Assembly (NCBI GenBank): GCA_937925455.1
Contig: CALEWF010000208.1
Span: 1 to 14,933, forward strand
Direction: 5' to 3'
From: an uncultured Flavobacteriales bacterium
GTDB taxonomy: Bacteria; Bacteroidota; Bacteroidia; CAIKAF01
DNA length: 14,933 bases
A program made the position numbers and the translations under genes. Below, one piece after another: positions 8,316 through 14,933 of the stretch. Each line of letters opens with the position of its first letter. Position 1 is the stretch's first letter. Under the pieces are notes generated by a model. The model was given only the letters and a program-made list of their open reading frames with translations. It was not told the DNA's origin and ran no database searches.

Positions 8316-8682
8316 AGCGTACAATCAAATGACCCAGATAGCTAAAAGCTATACAAATTGAAACACTTAACAAAATATTGAGAAACGCCAAAACCAATTG
8401 GCCGGTTTCTAATAATTTTAATGTTTGTGCGGAAAACGTAGAAAATGTACTCATTCCACCACAAAAGCCTGTAATAAGTAACCATTGAGCATTTGCAGAT
8501 AAAATTTTTTTTTCTTGAGCCATGGCAAGTAATAACCCTACAAAAAAACTTGCTGAAACATTAATCAATAAGATGGGCAAAGGAAAATCTTTCTTGTAAA
8601 AATATGAGATTCCAATATCAGCTAAATATCTTATACTACCACCCATTCCACTTCCCAAAAATACTAGTAACAACTGCTTCAT
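8308..8682 (-). CDS. crcB: CrcB/Fluc fluoride ion channel
   Basis: This 124-residue, four-helix membrane protein matches the Fluc family in length and motifs: GSGMGGSIRYL near the N-terminus with the conserved Arg (R18), an Asn in the second helix (N41 in LLINVSASF), and GFCGGMSTFSTFSAQ (72-86), which contains the two Phe-box residues F80 and F83 and the pore Thr/Ser. Fluc proteins form dual-topology dimers that export fluoride. It is the first gene of the minus-strand crcB-recJ unit, overlapping recJ by 8 bases. Many crcB genes sit behind a fluoride riboswitch; I see no sequence resembling that motif upstream. A single copy is consistent with a homodimeric channel. Confidence 0.94.
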   Translation of the reverse strand: MKQLLLVFLGSGMGGSIRYLADIGISYFYKKDFPLPILLINVSASFFVGLLLAMAQEKKILSANAQWLLITGFCGGMSTFSTFSAQTLKLLETGQLVLAFLNILLSVSICIAFSYLGHLIVRYA

Positions 8683-8743
8683 TTTTTAAAAATTGTTTTC
8701 GTCCTTAAAATTACAAAATCTTTGAGATTACATTCTTTCAACC

Positions 8744-8778
8744 CAAATAATGCAATAGAAAACCGGATATAATACAAA
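8744..8778 (-). promoter_or_regulatory. Candidate promoter of crcB-recJ
   Basis: On the minus strand, TTTG (8775-8778) is followed after 23 bases by ATTATTTG (8744-8751), a near match to the TAnnTTTG -7 box. The site lies 61 bases before the crcB ATG and within the left arm of the inverted repeat. It is weak, since the first two consensus bases are inverted. Confidence 0.3.
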
Positions 8779-8954
8779 GTCATTTTGATTTCTGTATTGA
8801 AGGCGATTATATGAAGTAACCACTTGGGTTCAAACAGCTATTTTACTTCAATTGCATTAAACCGGGTTGAAGAGGTTTTTTAATTGGTTTATTTATCTGT
8901 TTTCTCTGTGGTTATTTATGTAACAGTGGCTATAAAGGTTTTTTGTCATTACAG

Positions 8955-8986
8955 TTGCCACCGGAAAATTTCTAATGCATAATTTG
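8955..8986 (+). promoter_or_regulatory. Candidate promoter of the oxidoreductase-ribE unit
   Basis: TTG (8955-8957) is followed after 21 bases by ATAATTTG (8979-8986), a near match to the TAnnTTTG box, 52 bases before the ATG at 9039. It lies in the right arm of the inverted repeat and mirrors the crcB candidate in position and sequence. Confidence 0.3.
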
Positions 8987-9038
8987 GGTTCAACAGAACT
9001 TCACCTGAACCTGCCCAATAAAAAGTTTGTTTACTTTT

Positions 9039-10100
9039 ATGATGATGAATAAAAGAAAAATATTGATATACGGTGCTTACGGCTTTACAGGTAAATTGGT
9101 AGTAAACGAAGCGTTGAAACAAAGATTAGATATAGTATTAGCCGGAAGAAATCGTGAGGCGCTTCGGTCGGTAGCATTAGAATATCATGTTGATTTTCGT
9201 GTGTTTTCTTTAGATGATATTTCAAATATTATCCATAACCTGCAAGATATTCACACAGTTATACATTGTGCAGGTCCGTTTCATCGCACCTATAAACCCA
9301 TGATAGATGCCTGTATTCAAACAGGAACTCATTACTTAGACATAACCGGTGAATGGAAGGTATTTGAGGCTTTGCAAAAACAAGATTATCTGTTTTCACA
9401 AAAAGGAATCATGGTGATGCCGGGTGCAGGATTTGATGTGGTACCTTCCGATTGCTTGGCAAATAAAATGAAAACACTGATGCCTGATGCCCACCGATTG
9501 ATACTTGCATTTAGCAGTGTGAGTGGATCATGGAGTGGGGGCACCATGAAAACCATGATTGACGGATTGGGTGATGGAGGAAAAATTAGAATAGATGGTA
9601 AACTGAAAACCGTTTCTTTTGCATACAAAATCCAACGTATTAATTATGGCCCTTTTGAAACCATTAGCACCACCATTCCATGGGGAGATATTAGTACCGC
9701 ATGGTATAGTACAGGCATTCCAAACATTGAAGTGTATTTGGGCGTAACCGAACCAATGGTTAAACAAATGCAACGCCTGAATTGGATTACTCCTGTTTTA
9801 AAAGTCAGTTTGATTCGAAGTTTTATAAAAAAACTAGTGGAGAAAAACAGGCATCGTTTCGAGAAAAAAACATTAAACCAGAAAGCCAAAAGTTATTTTT
9901 ACTGTAAAGTAGAAAATAAATCAGGGGTGTTTTTAGAAGGAAGATTACAAACCATAAATGGATATTTACTTACTGCAAAAACTGCTGTTTTAATTGCTAA
10001 AAAATGTGTTTGGGGTGATTTTAAAACCGGATATCAAACGCCGGCTTCAGCTTACGGATGGAAACTTATAGAAGAAATTGAAGGAACAACATTTTTCTAA
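9039..10100 (+). CDS. Saccharopine-dehydrogenase-like NAD(P)-binding oxidoreductase
   Basis: The protein (353 residues from the ATG at 9039; ATGs at 9042 and 9045 are equally possible) opens with a Rossmann fold: KILIYGAYGFTGKLV contains the GxxGxxG dinucleotide-binding loop, followed by DIVLAGRNREAL with the Arg that favours NADP. HCAGPFHRTYKPMIDACIQTGTHYLDITGE is the hallmark segment of the saccharopine-dehydrogenase NADP-binding family that also includes human SCCPDH and mycobacterial trans-acting enoyl reductases. PGAGFDVVPSDCLA is also characteristic. True lysine metabolism is unlikely; a role in lipid or secondary metabolism is a guess. The in-frame TTG at 9027 is rejected as start. The stop is 3 bases before the ribE ATG, so the two are co-transcribed. 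Confidence 0.85.
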   Translation: MMMNKRKILIYGAYGFTGKLVVNEALKQRLDIVLAGRNREALRSVALEYHVDFRVFSLDDISNIIHNLQDIHTVIHCAGPFHRTYKPMIDACIQTGTHYLDITGEWKVFEALQKQDYLFSQKGIMVMPGAGFDVVPSDCLANKMKTLMPDAHRLILAFSSVSGSWSGGTMKTMIDGLGDGGKIRIDGKLKTVSFAYKIQRINYGPFETISTTIPWGDISTAWYSTGIPNIEVYLGVTEPMVKQMQRLNWITPVLKVSLIRSFIKKLVEKNRHRFEKKTLNQKAKSYFYCKVENKSGVFLEGRLQTINGYLLTAKTAVLIAKKCVWGDFKTGYQTPASAYGWKLIEEIEGTTFF

Positions 10101-10103
10101 GCC

Positions 10104-10703
10104 ATGTTTACAGGAATCATAGAACAAATAGGAACAATTGTCAACATTCAGCCTAACGGCACAAACATTCAATTGGGCATTAGAGCTTCTTTTTTGCCTG
10201 AACTTAAAATAGACCAAAGCATTGCCCACAATGGAGTGTGTTTAACCGTAGATGGTATTTATAATGATTATTACACCGTAACAGCCATAGATGAAACTTT
10301 GAAAAGAACGAACTTGGGGAAACTAAAAATTGGTGATACCATCAACTTAGAACGTTGCATGAAATTGGGTGACCGGCTCGATGGACACATTGTTCAAGGA
10401 CATGTGGACACAGTGGCTCAAGTAGAAAAGATTACGGAAAAAGACGGTAGCTGGGAGTTTGAGTTTAGTTATTCCAATACTCAATATGTAACTGTAGAAA
10501 AAGGTTCAATTACAGTAAATGGCGTAAGCTTAACAGTAGTAAAAAGCGAGCAGGGCTATTTTTCAGTAGCTATTATTCCCTACACTTTTGAAAATACACA
10601 ATTTAAGTATTTGCAAGTTAAAGATTATGTTAACCTTGAGTTTGATATAATCGGAAAATATGTTGAGCGATTGCTTTTAGGTTATAAAAAAGCATTAACT
10701 TAG
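10104..10703 (+). CDS. ribE: Riboflavin synthase, alpha subunit
   Basis: The 199-residue protein shows the duplicated lumazine-binding barrels of riboflavin synthase. It starts with the family signature MFTGIIEQIGTI. The paired motifs are NGVCLTV (43-49) in barrel one and NGVSLTV (139-145) in barrel two, with the linker MKLGDRLDGHIVQGHVD (86-102) between them. It converts two molecules of 6,7-dimethyl-8-ribityllumazine into riboflavin and a pyrimidinedione, as a trimer in the cytoplasm. The same gene is called ribC in E. coli nomenclature. Other rib genes are not in the window, and no FMN riboswitch is apparent upstream. It follows the oxidoreductase gene by 3 bases and precedes the protease gene by 19 bases. 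Confidence 0.95.
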   Translation: MFTGIIEQIGTIVNIQPNGTNIQLGIRASFLPELKIDQSIAHNGVCLTVDGIYNDYYTVTAIDETLKRTNLGKLKIGDTINLERCMKLGDRLDGHIVQGHVDTVAQVEKITEKDGSWEFEFSYSNTQYVTVEKGSITVNGVSLTVVKSEQGYFSVAIIPYTFENTQFKYLQVKDYVNLEFDIIGKYVERLLLGYKKALT

Positions 10704-10722
10704 TATAAATATATTCCCATTT

Positions 10723-13449
10723 ATGAAAAAGATTTCACGAATTTTAGGTTTTGGAATTGTATTTCCATTATTATACGGTTTTATTTCAGCCCAACAGCCT
10801 ACATTTGTTCCAGCTAATGAATCAGAAGCCCTTCACTTGGCATCTCAACGAACGATCATTCCAAACAAGTACTTGTTTGTAAAAGTTGATTTTGATGCGT
10901 TAAAAACATTTTTAAATCAAGCTCCGCATGAAAATCAAATGACCGGAGGGATGTTATTTAAATATCCCATGCCCGACGGTACTACACAAGATTTTGAAAT
11001 CTGGCAGTACGACATGATGGAACCCGGATTGGCTATTCAGCTACCGGGTATAAAAACATTTTTAGGAAAAGGAAAAACTGACCCCTATGCTGTAATTCGC
11101 TTAGATTACACCTATCAAGGCTTTCATGGCTATATACTTTCTCCATTTGGCACTGCAGCCATTGATCCCTATGCCTTTGGCAATACAACCTATTACATTT
11201 CCTATTTCAAAGATGATTTACCCAACATACATGCACCATTCTTTGAATGTGGTGTAAACGAAAGTGTTTCTGATGAAAATGACAACGATTTTCCTGAAGT
11301 AAAATCATTATTACCATTAGGTACTCAACGCCGAAATTATCGTTTGGCGTTAGCTTGCACCGGTGAATATGCTACTTATCACGGAGGAACAGTTTCCAGC
11401 GTAGCATCTGCCATGACTACCGCTATGAATCGTGTAAATGGTGTATATGAAAGAGATTTGGCTGTTCGAATGAATTTAGTTTCAAACAACAATAATTTAA
11501 TTTATTTGAATGCAGCCACCGATCCATATACAAATAATGACGGAGCTGCAATGTTAGGACAAAATCAAACCACGGTAACTAATGTGATTGGTTCGGCCAA
11601 CTACGACATTGGGCATGTATTTAGTACCGGGGGCGGAGGAATAGCCAGTTTGGCTTCACTTTGTGATAATAGCGTAAAAGCTCAAGGAGTAACCGGTTTA
11701 CCAGCACCAACCGGCGATCCGTTCTATATTGATTACGTAGCCCATGAAATGGGGCATCAATTTAACGGTGGACACACCTTTAATTCTACTGCTGGAAGTT
11801 GTAATGGAAATCGTTCAGCAAACGATGCATATGAACCGGGTAGCGGAAGCACTATTATGGCTTATGCTGGGATATGCTCTCCAGACAACATTCAAAATAA
11901 CAGTGATGATTATTTTCATGCACGAAGCTATCGAACCATTTATACAGAAATTGTAACCAATGAAGCTAGTTGCCCCACTACAACCAATACAGGTAATAAT
12001 CCCCCTACTGTTAATGCAGGTAATGGTGGAAAATATGTCCCAATCTCTACTCCTTTCAAGCTAACTGCTATTGGCAACGACCCTGACGGAAATTCATTAA
12101 CATATTGTTGGGAGCAGTATGACTTGGGGAATTCTATTCCATTAGCTACCAATCCGACATCAGGAACACCGCCTCTATTTCGTTCATTTAAACCCGACAC
12201 CTCCGCTACTCGTTATTTTCCGCGATTACAATTGGTTATAAATAATACTAACGATAACCGGGAAAAACTTCCAACTTATACCCGGGTAATGACATTTCGT
12301 TGTACCGTTAGAGACAATGTACCCAACGGCGGTGGAATTAGTTTTGACACTGTGGGATACAACTTTACAGCCTCTGCAGGCCCGTTTTTGGTTACTGCAC
12401 CAAACAACAGTTCCGCTTTTTGGATTTCAAATACAACAGAAACTGTAACCTGGGATGTGGCCAATACCAATGTTTCTCCGGTAAGCTGTGGCCAGGTGAA
12501 TATCCGTCTTTCGGTGGATGGGGGATATACTTATCCTTATTTACTAGCAGCCAATACCCCCAATGATGGCTCGCAAACGATTACCGTTCCAAATATTGGA
12601 ACAACGATTACTACTTGCCGTGTGATGGTAGAAGCAGTGAACAATATATTTTACGATATCTCGAATGCTAATTTTACTATTTCACCTTCTGCACCTCAAG
12701 CCCCAGTTGCTGCCTTCACAGCAAACGACTTAGACATTTGCCAAGGCCAACTTGTAAACTTTACAGACCAATCAACCAATGGCCCTAACAGTTGGCAATG
12801 GAACTTTGGCGGTGGAGGCAACCCTCCTACTTCTACCGTTCAAAATCCAAGTAATATATTGTTTAATTCTCCTGGTACTTATACTGTTACGCTTACAGTT
12901 TCAAACGTTAGTGGGTCAAGCACTAGCACCCAAACCATTGTAGTTAATCCGCTGCCTACGGCATCCTTTACAACTACTCCGGCAAACAACAGCCTCAGCA
13001 ATGGCTCTGCTACAGCTACACCCACCAGTGGCACACCTCCATTTAGCTACCAATGGTATAGTAATCCGGCTCAAACTACACAAACTGCTACCAATTTACC
13101 CGCTGGTACTGTTGGTTTCACCATTACTGATGGCAATGGCTGCAGCAAAAATTATAATGTTACCATTCCAGATAATACATCCTTTGAAACAACGTCATGG
13201 ATAAATAGCATCATCATATATCCCAATCCTGCCACAGAATATGTTCATCTAAGATTAGGTGATATTATATTCACTGATAAAATTCAGATAATATTATTCA
13301 ATAATCTTGGACAAGCTGTTTATTCCATGGTAATGCCATTTGAACCTGTTTTGACGATCCCCGTTCAGGAGTTTGCATCCGGATGGTATTTATTGAAAAT
13401 TGAAGCCTTGGATAGTGTAAAACAAATACCACTAATCATCCAAAAATAA
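10723..13449 (+). CDS. T9SS-exported reprolysin-type (M12B-like) zinc metalloprotease with PKD and SprB-like domains
   Basis: This is a 908-residue secreted multidomain protease. Residues 1-23 are a signal peptide ending ISA. A propeptide-like region (about 25-198) precedes the catalytic domain (about 200-418), which starts RRNYRLALACTGEYATYHGG. The zinc site HEMGHQFNGGH (341-351) has ligands H341, H345, H351 and catalytic E342, and the Met-turn is at M379 in STIMAYAGIC: a metzincin of the reprolysin type. An Ig-like region follows (425-550, PPTVNAG, DPDGNSLTYCWEQYD), then a second beta region (551-655) and a PKD domain (661-742, with WQWNFGGGG and PGTYTVTLTVSN). A SprB-like repeat (about 745-815, with NGSATATPTSGTPPFSYQW and DGNGCS) precedes a C-terminal type A sorting domain (828-908, IIIYPNPATEYVHLRLG). 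That tail directs export through the type IX system and surface attachment or release. It probably degrades extracellular protein. A hairpin terminator follows. Confidence 0.93.
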   Translation: MKKISRILGFGIVFPLLYGFISAQQPTFVPANESEALHLASQRTIIPNKYLFVKVDFDALKTFLNQAPHENQMTGGMLFKYPMPDGTTQDFEIWQYDMMEPGLAIQLPGIKTFLGKGKTDPYAVIRLDYTYQGFHGYILSPFGTAAIDPYAFGNTTYYISYFKDDLPNIHAPFFECGVNESVSDENDNDFPEVKSLLPLGTQRRNYRLALACTGEYATYHGGTVSSVASAMTTAMNRVNGVYERDLAVRMNLVSNNNNLIYLNAATDPYTNNDGAAMLGQNQTTVTNVIGSANYDIGHVFSTGGGGIASLASLCDNSVKAQGVTGLPAPTGDPFYIDYVAHEMGHQFNGGHTFNSTAGSCNGNRSANDAYEPGSGSTIMAYAGICSPDNIQNNSDDYFHARSYRTIYTEIVTNEASCPTTTNTGNNPPTVNAGNGGKYVPISTPFKLTAIGNDPDGNSLTYCWEQYDLGNSIPLATNPTSGTPPLFRSFKPDTSATRYFPRLQLVINNTNDNREKLPTYTRVMTFRCTVRDNVPNGGGISFDTVGYNFTASAGPFLVTAPNNSSAFWISNTTETVTWDVANTNVSPVSCGQVNIRLSVDGGYTYPYLLAANTPNDGSQTITVPNIGTTITTCRVMVEAVNNIFYDISNANFTISPSAPQAPVAAFTANDLDICQGQLVNFTDQSTNGPNSWQWNFGGGGNPPTSTVQNPSNILFNSPGTYTVTLTVSNVSGSSTSTQTIVVNPLPTASFTTTPANNSLSNGSATATPTSGTPPFSYQWYSNPAQTTQTATNLPAGTVGFTITDGNGCSKNYNVTIPDNTSFETTSWINSIIIYPNPATEYVHLRLGDIIFTDKIQIILFNNLGQAVYSMVMPFEPVLTIPVQEFASGWYLLKIEALDSVKQIPLIIQK

Positions 13450-13467
13450 ATTTGTAAGCAACGAGAT

Positions 13468-13494
13468 AAAACCCAGACTTATGTCGGGTTTTTT
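13468..13494. terminator. Bidirectional rho-independent terminator
   Basis: AAAACCC plus GAC (13468-13478, with A13475 bulged) pairs with GTCGGGTTTT (13483-13492) around a TTAT loop, and Ts run on to 13494. A runs on the left side make it work for the minus strand too. It sits between the convergent ends of the protease gene and tatC; the right side overlaps the tatC stop codon. Confidence 0.85.
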
Positions 13495-14287
13495 ATACCT
13501 CTTTGTACACTCTTTTCGAAATAATAATGCTTACTTCATAAAGTAAAGTAAGTGGAATAGCTACTAAAATTTGGCTAGCTACATCAGGGGGGGTAATTAT
13601 TGCGGCTAGTAATAAAATAACTACAATGGCATGTTTCCTGTATTTTTTTAGGAACTTAGGAGAAACCACACCAAGCCTTGCTAAAAAATAAATAAACACA
13701 GGCAACTCAAACAAAATTCCACACCCTAATACCACCATTAAAACAGTAGATACATATGATGTAAATACCGGGCTATTACTAACTTTCGACATTACATCAT
13801 AATTTCCTAAAAAAGACACAGTGAGTGGAGCAAGCAAAAAATAGCCAAACGCTATTCCAAGTATAAATAAGATTGAAACATAAAACACAATTCCTGTAAT
13901 TTTCTTTTGCTCACCTGCATGTAAAGCAGGCTTAATAAATTGCCAGATTTCCCATGCTACATAAGGAAATGCTATAACAAAACCTGCAATTAAAGATCCC
14001 CATATATGCCAGGTAAATTGAGCCCCCATTTGCAAACTCACAAAATTTGAAAAGGGAAGTTTTCCAATACATAACGTCGGAAGATTCAAAACTTCAGACA
14101 ATGAACAAAGCCATCGGTAGGTGATAAAATCTTGTTCGGATGGAGCAAATAATATTTTATCAAAAAGTATATCCGGAAAAATAAAAACAATAATAGCACC
14201 AATTAAAATCGCCACAACCGAGCGTATCAGATGCCATCGGAGTTCTTCCAGATGCTCTAAAAATGACATGTCCCTTTCGTCGCTCAT
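13493..14287 (-). CDS. tatC: Sec-independent protein translocase TatC
   Basis: Starting at the ATG at 14287 gives 264 residues beginning MSDERDMSFLEHLEELRWHLI, the standard TatC N-terminus; an upstream ATG at 14377 would add 30 residues overlapping the preceding gene and is rejected. Conserved features are FLEHLEELR (9-17, binds twin-arginine signals), FIKPALHAGE (117-126) with the conserved Pro and Glu, FELPVFIY (193-200) and TPPD (232-235). Six membrane helices can be placed at about 20-40, 93-118, 131-155, 175-200, 217-231 and 236-256. The first external loop is longer than in E. coli TatC and holds two cysteines (C61, C73). TatC is the core of the Tat complex that moves folded proteins across the inner membrane. 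No tatA or tatB is in the window. The gene follows the DUF2807 gene by 4 bases and is probably co-transcribed with it. Confidence 0.95.
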   Translation of the reverse strand: MSDERDMSFLEHLEELRWHLIRSVVAILIGAIIVFIFPDILFDKILFAPSEQDFITYRWLCSLSEVLNLPTLCIGKLPFSNFVSLQMGAQFTWHIWGSLIAGFVIAFPYVAWEIWQFIKPALHAGEQKKITGIVFYVSILFILGIAFGYFLLAPLTVSFLGNYDVMSKVSNSPVFTSYVSTVLMVVLGCGILFELPVFIYFLARLGVVSPKFLKKYRKHAIVVILLLAAIITPPDVASQILVAIPLTLLYEVSIIISKRVYKEV

Positions 14288-14291
14288 GATT

Positions 14292-14933
14292 TTATTGTTG
14301 TAAAATTTCTCCACCAGTTGAACTAGATACTTTAAACTTACCAGCTGGTTTTGCAGAATAGTAGATTTTTCCCCCACTTATTGCCTGTGCTTTAAAATTA
14401 TTACGAACATTTAGCCGCACATCGGCACCCAATAGCGATCTAACCTCTGCTTTTTCTGAAATAAGTAATTGAGTTCTAATGTTGGCCCCTGTCGTTACAA
14501 CAACAATTGATTTGTTTGATTTGCCTGCCACATAAACATCTGCTCCATGGCCCACATTTATCTTAAATTCATTTACATCAATAATTATATTAACATAACC
14601 ATCTAACTTGCAATCCAACTCCAAATTATCAGAAACCAATACAGAATCTAAACGAACCATACCACCAGATGTGGTTGATATTTTCTTAATAGATTCTGTA
14701 TAATAAACAATTACATTATTATCGGCATTACTAATCACACCTTTTGTTTTAAATTGTAGTTTATCATTATTTTTTTCAATTAAAACCTTATCAATTGTAA
14801 TATTTTTCAAATACAATTCTGCTTTATTTTCATTTCCATGTATCCGCTTTACATTAATGTTATTGGCTACTCTCACTTTATTTAAGGGTTGCAACAGCCT
14901 TGTTTCTGCTTGTTGTGATAAATTAAAATAATA
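14292..14933 (-). CDS. DUF2807 / GIN-domain protein, N-terminus beyond the window
   Basis: The reading frame is open from 14292 to the right edge, giving 213 residues without an ATG, so the start and probably a signal peptide lie outside. The visible N-terminal part, QQAETRLLQPLNKVRVANNI, is the junction typical of DUF2807 (putative auto-transporter adhesin head, GIN domain) proteins just after the signal peptide. The rest is short repeated beta strands rich in Val, Ile, Asn and Gly (for example SGGKIYY, STGGEI, GADVRLNV and GANIRTQL), consistent with a right-handed beta-helix. These proteins are common in Bacteroidota envelopes; their role is unknown. It precedes tatC by 4 bases. The TTG at 14894 is in frame but unlikely to be the start, because coding similarity continues upstream of it. 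Confidence 0.82.
   Translation of the reverse strand, partial: YYFNLSQQAETRLLQPLNKVRVANNINVKRIHGNENKAELYLKNITIDKVLIEKNNDKLQFKTKGVISNADNNVIVYYTESIKKISTTSGGMVRLDSVLVSDNLELDCKLDGYVNIIIDVNEFKINVGHGADVYVAGKSNKSIVVVTTGANIRTQLLISEKAEVRSLLGADVRLNVRNNFKAQAISGGKIYYSAKPAGKFKVSSSTGGEILQQ

Larger units (their letters stand above)
8737..8993. repeat. Imperfect inverted repeat pair flanking about 200 bases
   Basis: The 25 bases at 8969-8993 (starting TTTCTAATGCAT, ending TTTGGGTTCAA) match the reverse complement of 8737-8761 (TTTCTATTGCAT, ending TTTGGGTTGAA) at 22 of 25 positions. Both arms also have CCGG just outside the match on the inner side of the interval (8763-8766 and 8961-8964). A third, shorter relative is at 8851-8871 in plus orientation. 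Either the arms are the ends of a small decayed element, or they are matched promoter/operator sites. Confidence 0.6.
8683..9038. other. 356-base intergenic region with repeated motifs, between divergent crcB and oxidoreductase genes
   Basis: No plausible open frame is present. The stretch is AT-rich and holds four copies of a decamer of form YYGGGTTSAA: minus strand 8737-8746, plus strand 8824-8833, 8862-8871 and 8984-8993. Three of them are preceded by an ATTGCATTA-like block. The two outermost copies form an imperfect inverted repeat (listed separately). Two T-rich runs follow AGGTTTTTT at 8873-8881 and 8936-8944. It most likely contains the promoters for both flanking units. Confidence 0.6.

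Noticed and set aside
8683..8760. Possible fluoride riboswitch ahead of crcB
   Set aside because: No part of the conserved crcB-motif pseudoknot sequence is recognisable on the minus strand upstream of the ATG.
8821..8996. GGTTCAA motifs resembling the T-loop of a tRNA (near 8827 and 8987)
   Set aside because: The bases after the loop do not pair with the preceding stem, and no acceptor, D or anticodon arms can be placed around either copy.
8873..9026. Possible FMN riboswitch ahead of the ribE unit
   Set aside because: The characteristic conserved RFN segments are absent, and ribE is the second gene of its unit with only 3 bases before it.
14121..14303. Plus-strand open frame opposite tatC
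   Set aside because: It is antisense to the conserved N-terminal region of TatC and has no features of its own.

Overview
The window looks like a low-GC chromosomal segment from a member of the Bacteroidota, most likely in the Chitinophagales/Sphingobacteriales range; the exact lineage is inferred. Three things support this. One large secreted protease carries PKD, SprB-like and C-terminal type IX secretion (T9SS) sorting domains. There is a DUF2807-type (GIN) protein, a family common in this phylum. The start sites lack Shine-Dalgarno sequences, while several upstream regions hold TAnnTTTG boxes, the Bacteroidota -7 promoter element. Gene density is high and there are no insertion sequences, tRNAs, rRNAs or CRISPR arrays.

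Layout, left to right. A minus-strand gene fragment runs off the left edge (1-51) and is divergent from a TetR-family regulator (128-775); half-site-like repeats lie between them. Convergent with the regulator, and only 2 bases away, is a minus-strand pair: a TPR-type lipoprotein (2734-3909) followed with no gap by a secreted C2-like, internally repeated protein (778-2733). Divergent from that pair is a plus-strand unit of a membrane fatty acid desaturase (4056-5126) and an overlapping RidA-family deaminase (5123-5557). Next comes a minus-strand series: crcB fluoride channel (8308-8682), recJ exonuclease (6573-8315) and a PfkB-type sugar kinase (5560-6483). A 356-base non-coding region (8683-9038) with inverted and direct repeats separates crcB from a plus-strand unit: a saccharopine-dehydrogenase-like oxidoreductase (9039-10100), riboflavin synthase (10104-10703) and a reprolysin-type T9SS-exported metalloprotease (10723-13449). 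A bidirectional hairpin terminator (about 13468-13494) closes it against the minus-strand tatC (13493-14287) and a DUF2807 gene (14292-14933) that runs off the right edge.

Most of the window is ordinary housekeeping and envelope content: DNA repair, fluoride export, riboflavin synthesis, Tat export and lipid desaturation. The parts most worth a second look are the uncharacterised lipoprotein/C2-like pair with its three-fold internal repeat, the repeat-bearing crcB-oxidoreductase intergenic region, and the desaturase-RidA overlap. I found no clear defence system, biosynthetic cluster or mobile element.
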